In this document: positions 63,690 through 64,000 of the stretch, piece by piece
Layout of the letters: each line of letters begins with the position of its first letter
How positions within the stretch are numbered: the stretch's first letter is position 1
Source: an uncultured Pelagibacteraceae bacterium
GTDB lineage: Bacteria; Pseudomonadota; Alphaproteobacteria; Pelagibacterales; Pelagibacteraceae
Assembly: GCA_902605865.1 (NCBI GenBank)
Contig: CACLEJ010000005.1
Coordinates: 1 to 64,000 of the forward strand
Direction of reading: 5' to 3'
DNA: 64,000 nucleotides
The notes under the pieces: generated by a model
Told to the model about the DNA's origin: nothing
Database searches by the model: none
Seen by the model: only the letters and a program-made list of their open reading frames with translations
Program-made: the position numbers and the translations under genes

Positions 63690-64000
63690 TTTTGTTTCCT
63701 AATAAAGTTTTTCTATTGTTAACTGGTTCTGCATTTATTCTTCCAGAATAAGATCCTGGTTTTGGGATTTTATTTTGGTATATCGTCTCAATTATTTCTT
63801 CAAGTTTTTTATCATTCAAATCTTCATAATAATCCTCATTAACTTGCATCATTGGTGCGTTAACACATGCACCCAAACATTCAACTTCCATCCAAGAAAT
63901 TTTTCCATCTTCAGATAATACATTTTCTTTTTCAGATATTTTTTTTTTACAAACTTTTACTAAATCATAAGCTCCTCTAAGCATACAAGGCGTTGTAGTA
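63682..64000 (-). CDS. nuoE: NADH-quinone oxidoreductase subunit E, partial (continues past the window)
   Basis: Reading frame is open to the window edge and gives [19 protein letters not shown]...[17 protein letters not shown], so the track's Met is internal. Confidence 0.94.
   Translation of the reverse strand, partial: TTTPCMLRGAYDLVKVCKKKISEKENVLSEDGKISWMEVECLGACVNAPMMQVNEDYYEDLNDKKLEEIIETIYQNKIPKPGSYSGRINAEPVNNRKTLLGNKNA

Overview
This is an AT-rich (roughly 30% GC by eye) gene-dense core-chromosome window that looks like a SAR11/Pelagibacterales-type alphaproteobacterium. I infer this from codon usage, gene content and gene order. It holds about 60 protein genes and three tRNAs (Cys, Asn, Arg). 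I see no CRISPR array, transposase, integrase, phage gene or toxin/defence cassette.

Main blocks:
- manC-like fragment, ilvD, valS
- tRNA-Cys, tRNA-Asn and an XRE regulator
- aapJQMP amino-acid ABC transporter
- tRNA-Arg, trkH/trkA, ntrX/ntrY
- ispDF, pgpA, cinA C-terminal domain
- coq10/ratA-like, lipA, ftsB, eno, kdsA, pyrG, secG, tpiA
- ppiD-like, trpEGDC, lexA, gltX
- a ~32 kb co-directional minus-strand run: nuoEFGHIJKLMN, birA, coaX, rnj, proS, lolC/E, lolD, dnaE, rpsB, tsf, frr, uppS, cdsA, dxr, bamA, skp, lpxD, fabZ, lpxA, lpxI, lpxB

I did not find a large undescribed system. The most notable signals are:
- a sharply GC-rich, codon-atypical patch inside ilvD
- an H-type pseudoknot in the rpsB leader that covers the ribosome-binding region
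- stacked inverted repeats upstream of aapJ
- a strong internal terminator between aapJ and aapQ
- a LexA box upstream of lexA
- several places where the usual alphaproteobacterial neighbours are absent (pyrH, rseP, pdh, moaC/moeA, ntrBC)
- reduced domain architectures (PAS-less NtrY, GAFTGA-less NtrX, apparently parvulin-less PpiD)
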